Assembly (NCBI GenBank): GCA_963810485.1
Contig: CAWENQ010000002.1
Span: 62,001-126,000, forward strand
Origin: DATKFM01 sp963810485
Lineage (GTDB): Bacteria > Pseudomonadota > Alphaproteobacteria > Dongiales > Dongiaceae
DNA length: 64,000 nucleotides
Direction of reading: 5' to 3'
Part shown: positions 1 to 8,680 of the stretch, one piece after another
Numbering within the stretch: the first letter of the stretch is position 1
Layout: every line of letters begins with the position of its first letter
Notes under the pieces: generated by a model
What the model was told of the DNA's origin: nothing
The model's input: only the letters and a program-made list of their open reading frames with translations
Database searches by the model: none
Program-made: the position numbers and the translations under genes

Positions 1-264
1 CACTTCCATGGCGCGCGCCAGCCAGACGAAGCGTGCCAGATTCTCCAGCGCCAGCTTGACGCCGGCATCGTTAAGGCGGCCCGACGCATCAAGCCCGCGG
101 CCTAAGCCGCAGAGCACCTTCTCATTGAATAGCGTCATCGGCGCGCGGCCATTGCCGGCGAAGACGACGAGACGGATGGAGTTGGACCCGATATCGATGA
201 CGCCGATGCGGCCCGCGGCTGCCTGAGGTTTTGTCCCCGCCCGTGTCAGCGCCTGTACCGCCAA
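1..264 (-). CDS. ppx: Ppx/GppA-family exopolyphosphatase, N-terminal fragment (runs off the window)
   Basis: Only about the first 88 codons are inside the window. The minus strand reads GRIGVIDIGSNSIRLVVF, the phosphate-1 loop of the ASKHA-fold Ppx/GppA phosphatases, followed by NEKVLCGLGRGL, also typical of the family. These enzymes remove terminal phosphate from polyphosphate or from pppGpp. The gene follows ppk on the same strand with almost no gap, the usual pairing of polyphosphate synthesis and breakdown. The start is uncertain: TTG at 262-264 is the first acceptable codon after the ppk stop, but it has no clear SD, and a start inside ppk cannot be excluded. Confidence 0.88.
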   Translation of the reverse strand, partial: MAVQALTRAGTKPQAAAGRIGVIDIGSNSIRLVVFAGNGRAPMTLFNEKVLCGLGRGLDASGRLNDAGVKLALENLARFVWLARAMEV

Positions 265-269
265 AACGC

Positions 270-2414
270 CTACGCTTTCCGCAATGACAGGCTGGGCGCC
301 TTCTTGTCCTTCTTCAGCGCGCTGCCGCGGCCCGAGAGGCTCGGATTGGTCATGAAATAGGTATGGGCGCTGAACGGTTCCGCCGGCGGCTTCACGCGTT
401 CATACTTGCCGTCGGACTGCAGGAACCAGCTCTGGGCGTTATCTTTGAGATTCGCGATCATGATCTGATCGAGCACTTGCTGATGGACGGTCGGGTTCTC
501 GATCGGCACCAGGCTCTCGACCCGATGATCGCAATTGCGCGTCATCCAGTCCGCCGATGAGATGAAAACCTTCGCGCTCCGGGATGGCAGCGCTTCGCCG
601 GAACCAAAGCATATGATTCGCGAATGTTCAAGAAAACGGCCGACGATGCTCTTGACCCTAATATTTTCTGATAGGCCGGGCACGCCGGGCCGCAGGCAGC
701 AGATGCCGCGCACGATCAGCTCGATTTTCACGCCGGCCTGCGAGGCGCGGTAGAGCGCTTCGATGAGCTGGCTGTCGACAATGGAGTTCAGCTTCAGCCA
801 GATGCCGCCGGCCTTGCCCGCCTTCACATTGGCGATCTCGGTCTCGATCAGCTGCAGCAGCTTCTGCCGCAGATTGACCGGCGCGACGGCGACCTTGTCC
901 ATCTTCTCCGGCCGGGCATAGCCGGTCATGTAGTTGAACATGCGCGCGGCGTCGCGGCACAGCGCGGGATCGCAGGTGAAGAAGGACAGGTCGGTGTAGA
1001 TCTTCGCGGTGACCGGATGATAGTTGCCGGTGCCGAAATGCACATAGCTGCGCAGCGCCGAGCCTTCGCGCCGGATCACCATGGAAACCTTGGCGTGGGT
1101 CTTGAGCTCGAGGAAGCCGTAGACAACCTGCACGCCCGCGCGTTCCATGTCGCGGGCCCAGCGGATGTTCCGTTCCTCGTCAAAGCGCGCTTTCAACTCC
1201 ACCAGAGCCGTGACCGACTTGCCGGCCTCCGCCGCCTCGATCAACGCCTTGACGATCGGCGAGTTGTCGCTGGTGCGGTACAGGGTCTGCTTGATCGCGA
1301 CGACAGAGGGATCCAGCGCCGCCTGGCGCACGAACTGTACCACCACATCGAAGCTCTCATAGGGATGATGGACAATGATGTCCTTCTGCCTGATGGCGGC
1401 AAAGCAATCGCCGGCGGAATCGCGGATGCGTTCGGGGAAACGGGCGATATAGGGGGTAAATTTCAGATCCGGCCGGTCATCGACGATCAGTTTGCCGGTA
1501 GCGGACAGGCCGAGGATGCCGTCGATCGTATGCACATCTGCGGGCGACGCGTCGAGTTCCGAGGTAACAAAGTCGCGCAGGCCTTCGGGCATCCCCGCGT
1601 TCACCTTGAGGCGGATCACATTGCCACGCCGGCGGCGCTTCAAAGCCGACTCGAATAGAAGCACGAGGTCTTCCGCTTCTTCCTCGATTTCGAGTTCGCT
1701 GTCCCGGATAATGCGGAAATTGCCGATGGCCAGAACTTCATAGCCGGGGAACAGGCGATCCAGATTTAGCCCAACCAGGTCCTCCAGCGTGATGAAGCGT
1801 TTCTCCTGCCCGGGCAGCCGGATGAACCGCTGTATCTGTTGCGGCAGAGGAATGAGCGCGCGCAACGTGCGTGTGTCTCGCTTGCCCTTGAGCTCGAGCG
1901 CGATGGAAAAGCCGAGATTAGGAATGAACGGGAACGGATGGGCGGGATCGATCGCCAGCGGCGTCAGCACCGGGAAGATCTGGTCCAGGAACATCGTGTC
2001 GAGCCATTGCCGTTCTTCGGGCCGCAGCTCGGCTGTCTCAACCACGGCAATGCCGGCGCCACGCAGTTCCTGGCGCAATTGCCGCCAGCAGGCCTGCTGG
2101 TTCTGCATCAGCTCGCTGGTGCGGCTGTTGATCGCCGCGAGTTGCTGCGCCGGCGTCAGCCCGTCCTGGCTCGGCACCGTCACGCTGGCGGCGACCTGGC
2201 CCTTCAGGCCGGCGACGCGCACCATGTAGAATTCGTCGAGGTTGTTGGCGGAGATCGACAGGAAGCGCAGCCGCTCCAGCAGCGGATGCCCGGCGTTGAA
2301 CGCTTCCTCGAGCACGCGCTCGTTGAAGGCCAGCCAGGACAGTTCGCGATTGAAGTATTTCGCTTCGGCGGGGGGCGCGACGGCAGCCGGCGCGGCGGTC
2401 TTTATGTCATCCAC
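270..2414 (-). CDS. ppk: Polyphosphate kinase 1
   Basis: Makes polyphosphate from ATP reversibly through a phosphohistidine intermediate. The four-domain PPK1 fold is recognisable: the N-terminal domain begins KYFNRELSWLAFNERVLEE, the phospholipase-D-like catalytic half has LKTHAKVSMV (the His expected to be autophosphorylated) and HFGTGNYHP, and the second catalytic His lies in FLEHSRIICF. The length of about 714 residues is normal. I chose GTG at 2412-2414 because an AAAGGAGA SD sits 8 bases upstream; an in-frame ATG at 2460-2462 adds 16 residues but has no SD. Downstream neighbour is ppx. SixA and CYTH-CHAD genes follow on the other side. Confidence 0.95.
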   Translation of the reverse strand: MDDIKTAAPAAVAPPAEAKYFNRELSWLAFNERVLEEAFNAGHPLLERLRFLSISANNLDEFYMVRVAGLKGQVAASVTVPSQDGLTPAQQLAAINSRTSELMQNQQACWRQLRQELRGAGIAVVETAELRPEERQWLDTMFLDQIFPVLTPLAIDPAHPFPFIPNLGFSIALELKGKRDTRTLRALIPLPQQIQRFIRLPGQEKRFITLEDLVGLNLDRLFPGYEVLAIGNFRIIRDSELEIEEEAEDLVLLFESALKRRRRGNVIRLKVNAGMPEGLRDFVTSELDASPADVHTIDGILGLSATGKLIVDDRPDLKFTPYIARFPERIRDSAGDCFAAIRQKDIIVHHPYESFDVVVQFVRQAALDPSVVAIKQTLYRTSDNSPIVKALIEAAEAGKSVTALVELKARFDEERNIRWARDMERAGVQVVYGFLELKTHAKVSMVIRREGSALRSYVHFGTGNYHPVTAKIYTDLSFFTCDPALCRDAARMFNYMTGYARPEKMDKVAVAPVNLRQKLLQLIETEIANVKAGKAGGIWLKLNSIVDSQLIEALYRASQAGVKIELIVRGICCLRPGVPGLSENIRVKSIVGRFLEHSRIICFGSGEALPSRSAKVFISSADWMTRNCDHRVESLVPIENPTVHQQVLDQIMIANLKDNAQSWFLQSDGKYERVKPPAEPFSAHTYFMTNPSLSGRGSALKKDKKAPSLSLRKA

Positions 2415-2539
2415 TGTGGCGTCTCCTTTTGCCACCACTGTATATGAGTGCTTTGCTGGCATTATGACAAGCCGATGACATTTGGCCCGAAAAACCCTTT
2501 CAAAACCATTGACTTAACGGCTAACATCGGTCCCCGCCC

Positions 2540-3052
2540 ATGAAACGACTGCTGCTTTTGCGCCATGCCAAGTCGAGCCGCGACAATGCCCGGCTGAAGG
2601 ACTTCGACCGGCCGCTGGCCAAGCGCGGCCGCGAGGCGGCGCCGGAGATCGGCCGTCATATGCGCAAGGCCGGCTGGCAGCCCGATCTGGTGCTCTGCTC
2701 CACGGCAAAGCGCACCCAGGAGACCGCCGAACTTGTGCTGGCGGAACTTGGCGGCAAAGCAGAGGTGCGGTTTGTGGACGCGCTGTACCTTGCCGCGCCG
2801 GAACAGATGCTGAAGGAGATTCACGCCGTCGGGCCAAAGGTCGGCACCTTGCTCGTCGTCGCCCACAATCCGGGCACCGCATTGCTCGCGAACTATCTCG
2901 CGGCCAGCGGCGACAAGAAGGCCCTGCATCATCTGCGCGAAAAATTCCCGACAGCCGCGCTCGCGGTATTTGAGATCGACGTCGATTCCTGGAGCAAGTT
3001 CGACCGCGCGACGCTGATCGATTTCGTCACGCCGAAGGATATCGACGACTAG
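2540..3052 (+). CDS. SixA-type histidine phosphatase
   Basis: A 170-residue member of the histidine phosphatase (phosphoglycerate-mutase-like) superfamily. The N-terminal LLLLRHAKSS contains the RH catalytic core in the RHA form used by SixA proteins, and VVAHNPG near residue 115 supplies the second active-site His. SixA in E. coli dephosphorylates a phospho-His protein; the target here is unknown. There is no signal peptide, so it should be cytoplasmic. It diverges from ppk, and its stop codon overlaps that of the convergent CYTH-CHAD gene by four bases. Similar genes are often found beside CHAD proteins, which hints at a link to phosphate or polyphosphate metabolism (inference). Confidence 0.88.
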   Translation: MKRLLLLRHAKSSRDNARLKDFDRPLAKRGREAAPEIGRHMRKAGWQPDLVLCSTAKRTQETAELVLAELGGKAEVRFVDALYLAAPEQMLKEIHAVGPKVGTLLVVAHNPGTALLANYLAASGDKKALHHLREKFPTAALAVFEIDVDSWSKFDRATLIDFVTPKDIDD

Positions 3053-4599
3053 CCCTTGCGCCAGTAGCGCTTCTGCTTGCGGAAGTCGCGCCAGACGTCC
3101 TCGAAATGGTCGAGGTCGCGCTCAATGCTGGCGGCCTGCCATCCCAGCAGCAGCCCGCCGAGCCTGCGGGTTTCCGGCTCGCCGAGCGCGTCGTGCAGCG
3201 ATTGCTCCAACTGCGCCAGCAACGAGCGGCTTACCAGCGCATCGTTGAGCGAGCCCAGGCGATCCTGCGCCGCAGCCATGCTCTTGAGATAGCGCCGCAC
3301 AAGCTTTTTCGCGAACAGGCTGCTGAAGAATTCCGAGAGGTAACGCATTTTCTTGAACTCGAGGCGCAGATCGTGGAATTCGGTCTCCTCCAGCTTCGCC
3401 TTCTTGCCGCCGAGCTTCAGCAGCTTCTTGTGGCGCCGGTTCAGAGCGTCGGCGGCGAAGTCGGCAATTGGCCGGTCCAGCGGATCGCTGCTGGCCACAT
3501 CCGCGGTCTCCCAAATCCCCTTGGTGAGCCACAATTCCACGCGCAATTGGAATTCGGTGTAGCGCGGGCCGTTGATGACGTGGCGGAGCGCATCGTAAGC
3601 GGTTTCGCGCTGGCGCTTCGATTCAGCCAAAAGCTCGAGCAGCGTCGCTTCCTCCGGAAGACGTTGCCGCATCTGCGCCAGCGTCTCGTGGATAAAGACA
3701 TCCCAATCCCGCGCCGGCCCGAGCACGCCCTGCACCCATTTCAACTCATGAACGAGATAGCCGCGCGTATCGCCGGTCATCGTGTCCTTGAAGGCGGAGA
3801 TCAGCGACCGCAGGCGGCGGATGGCGACGCGCTGCTGATGCACGCCTTCGATATCCTCGCCGATCAAGGCGCAGGGCTCGTTCAGGCGCAATTGCTCCAG
3901 CGCACTCTTGGCGATCGCGGCGAAAGCGGCGCGGGCCGTCATGTCGTTTGCAAGGTTTACCGGCCCGGCGCGGAAGGAGCCCGGCCCCTCGCCCGCCGCC
4001 AGCCGATAGCCGCGGGCGGCTTTGGTTTCCGCCTCCAGCGACACGGGTATCGCCTCATTCAGGGCGATGGCCAGTTCGTACAGCCGCTCGCGCCGTCCCG
4101 TTTTCAATTCCAGTTCGGCTTCGCTCAGCGGTGCGCTGCGCCCGCCCGCGCCGATCTCGCCATGATCCAGTGCGACCTCGATCTCGCTGTCGAACAGCTT
4201 CACGGGAACCGCCGTCCGTTCGAAATCGCTGCTGAACACCGGCTGCAGGGCGTCGGCGATCTCCGGCCGGGTGAGGAACTCGCGCAGCTCGTCGTCGGCG
4301 ACCTGTTGCAACTGCGGCGTGTCGGAGTCGACATCACACTCAAGTTCGCGGTGAGCGTGCACCGCACCAACTTCGCCGAGCGGAACCTTCACTGTCTGGA
4401 TGCGGCGGTCGCCGATCTGGCGGATGCGCAGGGCAATGCCACGCTGCTGCAGCGCGCGATCGGGCGTATCGAAATAGACGCTGGTGAGATGGCGGGTGAC
4501 AGCGCGCTCCCGCGCCAGGGATCGCAGCAAAGCGCTGCGGCGAAGCTGCTCCAGCCTCTCTGGGCTCATGCGCAGCTTGAGTTCGAATTCCTCCGACAC
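3049..4599 (-). CDS. CYTH and CHAD domain protein (putative inorganic triphosphatase / polyphosphate-binding)
   Basis: A 516-residue two-domain protein. Residues 4-8 are EFELK, the ExExK metal-binding signature of CYTH triphosphate-tunnel enzymes, which hydrolyse inorganic triphosphate or related substrates. From about residue 217 it is an alpha-helical CHAD domain: basic pairs such as HQQRVAIRRLRS and DLRLEFKKMRYLSEFF are the conserved histidine/arginine-rich helices known to bind polyphosphate. The start is GTG with GAGGGG five bases upstream. Its location next to ppk, ppx and sixA fits a polyphosphate role. It is convergent with the SixA gene. Confidence 0.93.
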   Translation of the reverse strand: MSEEFELKLRMSPERLEQLRRSALLRSLARERAVTRHLTSVYFDTPDRALQQRGIALRIRQIGDRRIQTVKVPLGEVGAVHAHRELECDVDSDTPQLQQVADDELREFLTRPEIADALQPVFSSDFERTAVPVKLFDSEIEVALDHGEIGAGGRSAPLSEAELELKTGRRERLYELAIALNEAIPVSLEAETKAARGYRLAAGEGPGSFRAGPVNLANDMTARAAFAAIAKSALEQLRLNEPCALIGEDIEGVHQQRVAIRRLRSLISAFKDTMTGDTRGYLVHELKWVQGVLGPARDWDVFIHETLAQMRQRLPEEATLLELLAESKRQRETAYDALRHVINGPRYTEFQLRVELWLTKGIWETADVASSDPLDRPIADFAADALNRRHKKLLKLGGKKAKLEETEFHDLRLEFKKMRYLSEFFSSLFAKKLVRRYLKSMAAAQDRLGSLNDALVSRSLLAQLEQSLHDALGEPETRRLGGLLLGWQAASIERDLDHFEDVWRDFRKQKRYWRKG

Positions 4600-4900
4600 T
4601 TGGCCCCTCTTTGCCGGTTTTCGTTACTCATCCCACCCGCACTACCAGATTGGGGCGCCTTAACAGAATGTCAACTTTTTTGGCCCATTTCTGAAGATCG
4701 GGATGTAACACACTGTTTACCATTGCGTTTATGCAATTGAGGGTTGGATTTCTGGATGCACGCTATGGAACTTGTGGTTAACAAGAGCGTTGACCAGGGT
4801 GGCTCGGTAAAGTTATTCGGAGACATCGAACCGGCGCACGGTCGGTGTCCGATCAATGAACGGCTTGGCAAGGGCCGAATTGCTTAGGGGGAATACGCCT
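4600..4900. other. Divergent intergenic region, no gene seen
   Basis: About 300 bases between the CYTH-CHAD gene (leftward) and the DUF882 gene (rightward). It is locally AT-richer than the coding DNA around it and should hold both promoters, but I see no convincing -35/-10 pair, hairpin or small reading frame. An in-frame ATG at 4856 could extend the DUF882 protein by 15 residues, but it lacks an SD. Confidence 0.5.
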
Positions 4901-5452
4901 ATGACAGACCACCTGTCATTGCCGAGGCGCAGCTTTATCTTTTGGGGCGCGGGCGCTGCGGCGGCACTCATCGTGAAACCAGAAACGGCGTCCGCCGCCG
5001 TCGATAAATACCGCACGCTGACGTTGCACACGCGCTGGAGCGCCGAAGATTTCCGCGGCCCGTATTACGAGAAGGGCCGCTATCTGCCGGATGCGCTGGC
5101 GGAGATCAATCACCTGTTCCGCGACCGTCACAACCAGGCAGTGACCAAGGTCGACATCCGCTTGCTCGACCTGCTCAGCGGATTTGCGGACAAAGCGAAC
5201 TACGCGAACTCGCTGGAGATCGTTTGCGGCTACCGGTCGCGCTCGACCAACAACGAACTGCTGCATGAAGGACAGAGGGTCGCCAAGGACAGCCTGCATA
5301 TCTTCGGCCGCGCCGTCGATGTGCGCTTCGGCAAGGAACTGCCGTTGAAGCAGGCCCGCAAGATTGCCCTCGCCATGCAGGCGGGCGGCGTCGGCTATTA
5401 CCGCAAGCAGAAGTTCCTGCATCTGGATGTGGGGCCGGTAAGATCCTGGTAG
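4901..5452 (+). CDS. DUF882 / YcbK-like M15-family peptidase, exported
   Basis: A 183-residue protein of the DUF882 (YcbK, MEROPS M15A-like) family, predicted zinc peptidases acting on cell-wall peptides. The N-terminus has a twin-arginine-like stretch, PRRSFIFWGAGAAAAL, ending in ASAA, so export to the periplasm is likely. Metal-site motifs are intact: HIFGRAVDVRFG (HxxxxxxD) and, close to the C-terminus, FLHLDVGPVRSW (HxD). The start at 4901 has the SD TAGGGGGA 8 bases upstream, better than the in-frame ATG at 4856. It converges on hda with a 13-base gap. Confidence 0.9.
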   Translation: MTDHLSLPRRSFIFWGAGAAAALIVKPETASAAVDKYRTLTLHTRWSAEDFRGPYYEKGRYLPDALAEINHLFRDRHNQAVTKVDIRLLDLLSGFADKANYANSLEIVCGYRSRSTNNELLHEGQRVAKDSLHIFGRAVDVRFGKELPLKQARKIALAMQAGGVGYYRKQKFLHLDVGPVRSW

Positions 5453-5465
5453 CGGCCGCCGGCGG

Positions 5466-6149
5466 CTAATCCAGCGGCAGCGATCCCTGCAGCAGCTCGC
5501 GCAGCAGCGCGAGGGATGGTTTGCGTTGCGCCGTCAGTGCCGCACGATCCAAATCGTCCACCAGTTTTCGCGCGGCCGCGAAAGACCGTTCGATACGCCG
5601 TGAGGCGTACTCGATCACATCGGCATCCACGGTAAGCTGGCGGTCCGAGAACAGTTTTGCCAGCAGCATGCGCAGCAGGCCGTCATCAGTCTGCTCGATG
5701 GCGACCGCCGGCAACGCATTGAGCCGCGACCGCAGATCGGCGAGCTTTACCGGCCAGCGCGCCGGCGCTTCCTCCGTGCAAATCACCAACTGCCCCCGCC
5801 GCTCGGTCAGCAGATTATGGAGATGGAAAAGGCACTGCTCTGCCGCAGGTGACAGCGTGGCCGGTGCGAGATCATCAATCAGCAACGCCGTGGCAGCGCC
5901 GAGAATCGCCGGCGGTTCGGCGCGGCCGAGCTCGCTGCCCGCGGCTTGCGCCGCCGCGGCACGGCGCCGCCAGATCTGCCCCAGATGGGTCTTGCCGCAG
6001 CCCGGCGGCCCGAAGATCGCCAGCCCCCGCCCCGGCCAGTCCGGCCAGCGCTGGATCCAGCCATGGGCGGCCGCGTTGCTGGCGGCGACGAGGAAGTCCT
6101 CGTCCGCATAGGACGGTGCGGCGTAGAAGTCGAACGGCAGTTGCGGCAT
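5466..6149 (-). CDS. hda: Regulatory inactivation of DnaA protein, HdaA type
   Basis: A 227-residue DnaA-like AAA+ protein without the DNA-binding domain, the size of alphaproteobacterial HdaA. The N-terminus MPQLPFDF fits a beta-clamp-binding motif (Q-L-x-F-x-F). Then come Walker A GPPGCGKTHLG, Walker B LLIDDL and a C-terminal lid with SLALLRELLQG. With the clamp it stimulates ATP hydrolysis by DnaA after initiation. It is last in a row DUF2066, CDP-alcohol transferase, PerM, hda, with 14 bases between perM stop and hda start, so probably one transcript. Reading upstream of this ATG gives only out-of-frame perM sequence. Confidence 0.92.
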   Translation of the reverse strand: MPQLPFDFYAAPSYADEDFLVAASNAAAHGWIQRWPDWPGRGLAIFGPPGCGKTHLGQIWRRRAAAAQAAGSELGRAEPPAILGAATALLIDDLAPATLSPAAEQCLFHLHNLLTERRGQLVICTEEAPARWPVKLADLRSRLNALPAVAIEQTDDGLLRMLLAKLFSDRQLTVDADVIEYASRRIERSFAAARKLVDDLDRAALTAQRKPSLALLRELLQGSLPLD

Positions 6150-6163
6150 GGGCGCAGCTCCCG

Positions 6164-7303
6164 TTACGGGCCCGGGGGCTCGTCGACCCTCGATGGCGTC
6201 GGCGCGACCGGCGGATCGGCCACGACAGGCAGGCCGCCATGATAGAGATGGCTGCCCATATAGCGCGTCAGGCCGAAGCGCGTGAGCACGCCGACGATCG
6301 CCGCTGCCGGCAGGCCCAACAGCACGCCGACGAAACCGAAGAGTGCACCGCCGGCAAGCAGCGCAAAGATCACCCACACCGGATGCAGCCCAATGCGGTC
6401 GCCCACCAGCTTCGGCGTGAGGAAGTTGCCCTCCACCACCTGACCGATAATGAAGATGCCGGCGACCAAGCCGATGGAAAGCCAATCGGTGCCTTCAGGC
6501 CCGCCGGTGAACTGGGCGATCGCCAGGCCGATGCTGGTGACGAAACCGGTAATCGTGCCGACGAAGGGAATGAAGGACAGCACACCGGTCATCAGGCCGA
6601 CTGCCAATCCGAAATCCAGTCCCGCCAAACTCAAGGCAACCGAGTAGAAAGTGCCGAGGATCAGGCACACCGTCGCCTGGCCGCGGGCGAAGCCGGCCAG
6701 GGTCTCGTCGATCAGCCGGGCCTGCTGGCGGATCACAGGCGCATGCCGCCGCGGCAGCCAGCCATCGATCTTCGCCACCAGTCGATCCCAGTCCCGCAAG
6801 AGATAGAACGAGACGATCGGCGTGATGAAAAGCAGCGACAGGATATTCACGAGCGCCAGGCCGCTGGTCAGCAGCTGCTGAAAGGCACCGACGATCCATT
6901 TCAGGATGCCGCCGAGCTGGCCGCCGAGCGCCTGCCGTATCTCCTCGACCTGTCCTGCGCCGAACCGCTCCTCCAATCCCGCGAGCAGCGGCGTTGCCCA
7001 GCGCTGCACCGCTAAAAGCAGCCGGGGCATCTGCACGATCAGGTCCACGATCTGGCCCTCGATCAGCGGCACGATCAGCACCAATGCCGTTGCAGCCACG
7101 ATGACAAAGCAGATTGTCACGATCGTTGTCGCCAGTGTCCGCGAGCAGCCGGCACGCTCCAGCCGGTCGCATAGGGGATCGAGCAGATAGGCGATGGCGA
7201 TCCCCGCCACGAAGGGCAGCAGCACGCCGCGCAGCAGGTAGAGGGCAATCAGCGACAGCACCAACCCGACCAGCCAGAACCGCAATTGCCGCTCCCGCGT
7301 CAT
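6164..7303 (-). CDS. AI-2E family (PerM-like) membrane transporter
   Basis: A 379-residue polytopic membrane protein of the AI-2E/PerM family. Hydrophobic segments near residues 8-40 (paired), 60-80, about 150-175, and a cluster of four in the C-terminal half give roughly eight membrane spans. The family motif region PFVGTITGFV and GDRIGLHPVWVIFALLAGG is clear. Family members have been linked to autoinducer-2 export or sodium/proton exchange; the substrate here cannot be told. Its ATG overlaps the stop of the upstream CDP-alcohol transferase gene (ATGA), showing translational coupling. The proline-rich C-terminal 25 residues are probably cytoplasmic. Confidence 0.9.
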   Translation of the reverse strand: MTRERQLRFWLVGLVLSLIALYLLRGVLLPFVAGIAIAYLLDPLCDRLERAGCSRTLATTIVTICFVIVAATALVLIVPLIEGQIVDLIVQMPRLLLAVQRWATPLLAGLEERFGAGQVEEIRQALGGQLGGILKWIVGAFQQLLTSGLALVNILSLLFITPIVSFYLLRDWDRLVAKIDGWLPRRHAPVIRQQARLIDETLAGFARGQATVCLILGTFYSVALSLAGLDFGLAVGLMTGVLSFIPFVGTITGFVTSIGLAIAQFTGGPEGTDWLSIGLVAGIFIIGQVVEGNFLTPKLVGDRIGLHPVWVIFALLAGGALFGFVGVLLGLPAAAIVGVLTRFGLTRYMGSHLYHGGLPVVADPPVAPTPSRVDEPPGP

Positions 7304-7875
7304 TTGCGACCCTCGATGCTGAAGAACCGCGCGCCCCAGATGAAGAGATAGGCAATTCCCGAGGCGACCGTCGATGCCGCGACGAACCAGATGAGGGCCT
7401 GCACCATCTTGTGATCGATTTGAATCTCAAAGCCCAGCAGCCCAAGCAGCAGCGCGGCAAGCATGATCTGGGCTACCGTATTAATCTTGCTGATCCATAG
7501 CGGCTGCATTTTCAGATCCTGGGTCAGCGTCTGGTATAGGATGGCGCCGCCGATGATCAGCACGTCGCGGAAGACGATCAGGATCACCAGCCAATCCTCG
7601 ATGTGATTTTCATAGCCGAGCGTCACATAGACCGAGGTGAGCAGGGCCTTGTCCGCCAACGGATCCAGATAGCCGCCCAGGGTCGTCCGCACATTGAAGT
7701 GCTTGGCGATGAAGCCGTCGAGCGCATCGCTGACCCCAGCAGCGATGAAGACCCAGAAGGCGCCGAGATAACGGTCGGAAAGCATCAGCCAGATCGCCAG
7801 CGGCACCAGGCAGAGGCGCAGCAGGCTGATCAGGTTCGGCAGCGCCGTCAGCAGGATTCCCGGGCGTTCCTTCAA
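7300..7875 (-). CDS. CDP-alcohol phosphatidyltransferase family protein
   Basis: A 191-residue membrane enzyme that transfers a phosphatidyl group from CDP-diacylglycerol to an alcohol, probably glycerol phosphate as in PgsA (inference). The CDP-alcohol signature is present as ALDGFIAK, eight residues, then GGYLDPLADK; the usual AR is AK here, a common variant. About five hydrophobic segments surround it. It sits between the DUF2066 gene (6-base gap) and perM (4-base overlap), so it is cotranscribed. I cannot separate PgsA from a cardiolipin or phosphatidylcholine type by eye. Confidence 0.87.
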   Translation of the reverse strand: MKERPGILLTALPNLISLLRLCLVPLAIWLMLSDRYLGAFWVFIAAGVSDALDGFIAKHFNVRTTLGGYLDPLADKALLTSVYVTLGYENHIEDWLVILIVFRDVLIIGGAILYQTLTQDLKMQPLWISKINTVAQIMLAALLLGLLGFEIQIDHKMVQALIWFVAASTVASGIAYLFIWGARFFSIEGRK

Positions 7876-7881
7876 AGCTGA

Positions 7882-8568
7882 CTACGGCGTCGTCGCGCCG
7901 GGCACCCCGAGTTGCACCAGCATCCAGTCGGGGCCGGTCTGCGTGAGCTGCAGCTGGTGCTGCGCCAGCGCCTGCATCAGCTGCGCCGGCTCGCCGCTGA
8001 ACACCAAATCGATCTTGCCCTCGTCCGGCGCCAGGTAGCGCACGTCGGCGCGATGCAGCAGGGGCACGCCGACCAGTTTGTTGCGCACCTCCATCCACTG
8101 CTGCAGGCCGGAGATCGGCACTTTAGCCGTGATCGTGCGCACCGGTCCGGCCGGCATGGGCATTGTCGTGGTGTCCACGGTCCCGACCGGCGCGCGGCCG
8201 ACCAGCAGGTCGACCGGATCGGACAGGAAGCGGAAGGTGAGCGAACCGACATAGCGCACGGATGACACGCGCTCGGTCTCCACCTCGAAATCCTGCACCA
8301 TGGCGGAGATCTCGTCGTCGCTGGGCAACGGAACCTCCTTGGCTTTGTCCGCGCCCATCATGTTCTCGACCAGCTTCTGCAGCGCCGCGCGCTGGCCGTC
8401 GACGATCGCCTGATCGCGCGCCGTCGAGGCATCCGCCGCGGTGACATCGACGGGAATGCCGGACACGGTATAAGTGCCGGCCTGGGCTCGCGGCGCGGCC
8501 GCAAATGCGCTGCATAGAATCAGCAGCGCAGCGATGAAAACGCGAGGGGGTGTCAGGACAGCGGCCAT
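7882..8568 (-). CDS. DUF2066 domain protein, exported
   Basis: A 228-residue protein with an N-terminal signal peptide (VFIAALLILCSAFAAAPRAQA) followed by the DUF2066 pattern YTVSGIPVDVTAADASTARD and QRAALQKLVENMM. The function of the family is unknown; it is usually encoded next to purM in proteobacteria, as here. The ATG at 8566-8568 was preferred because it starts directly before the signal peptide. It is the first gene of the leftward DUF2066 to hda row and diverges from purM across 112 bases. Confidence 0.85.
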   Translation of the reverse strand: MAAVLTPPRVFIAALLILCSAFAAAPRAQAGTYTVSGIPVDVTAADASTARDQAIVDGQRAALQKLVENMMGADKAKEVPLPSDDEISAMVQDFEVETERVSSVRYVGSLTFRFLSDPVDLLVGRAPVGTVDTTTMPMPAGPVRTITAKVPISGLQQWMEVRNKLVGVPLLHRADVRYLAPDEGKIDLVFSGEPAQLMQALAQHQLQLTQTGPDWMLVQLGVPGATTP

Positions 8569-8680
8569 TGCAAACCCGTCTCTATCCAGTATGTTGCGGC
8601 TCAATTGTGCAAATATAGCGCACCGTCCGGCGGGACGCCAACAAGCCGTCCGGGCACCTGAAAATACTGCCCCCGGGAGA

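Noticed and set aside
3106..4740. 544-codon plus-strand frame opposite the CYTH-CHAD gene
   Set aside because: Mirror of a real gene with strong motifs; no start signal or family.
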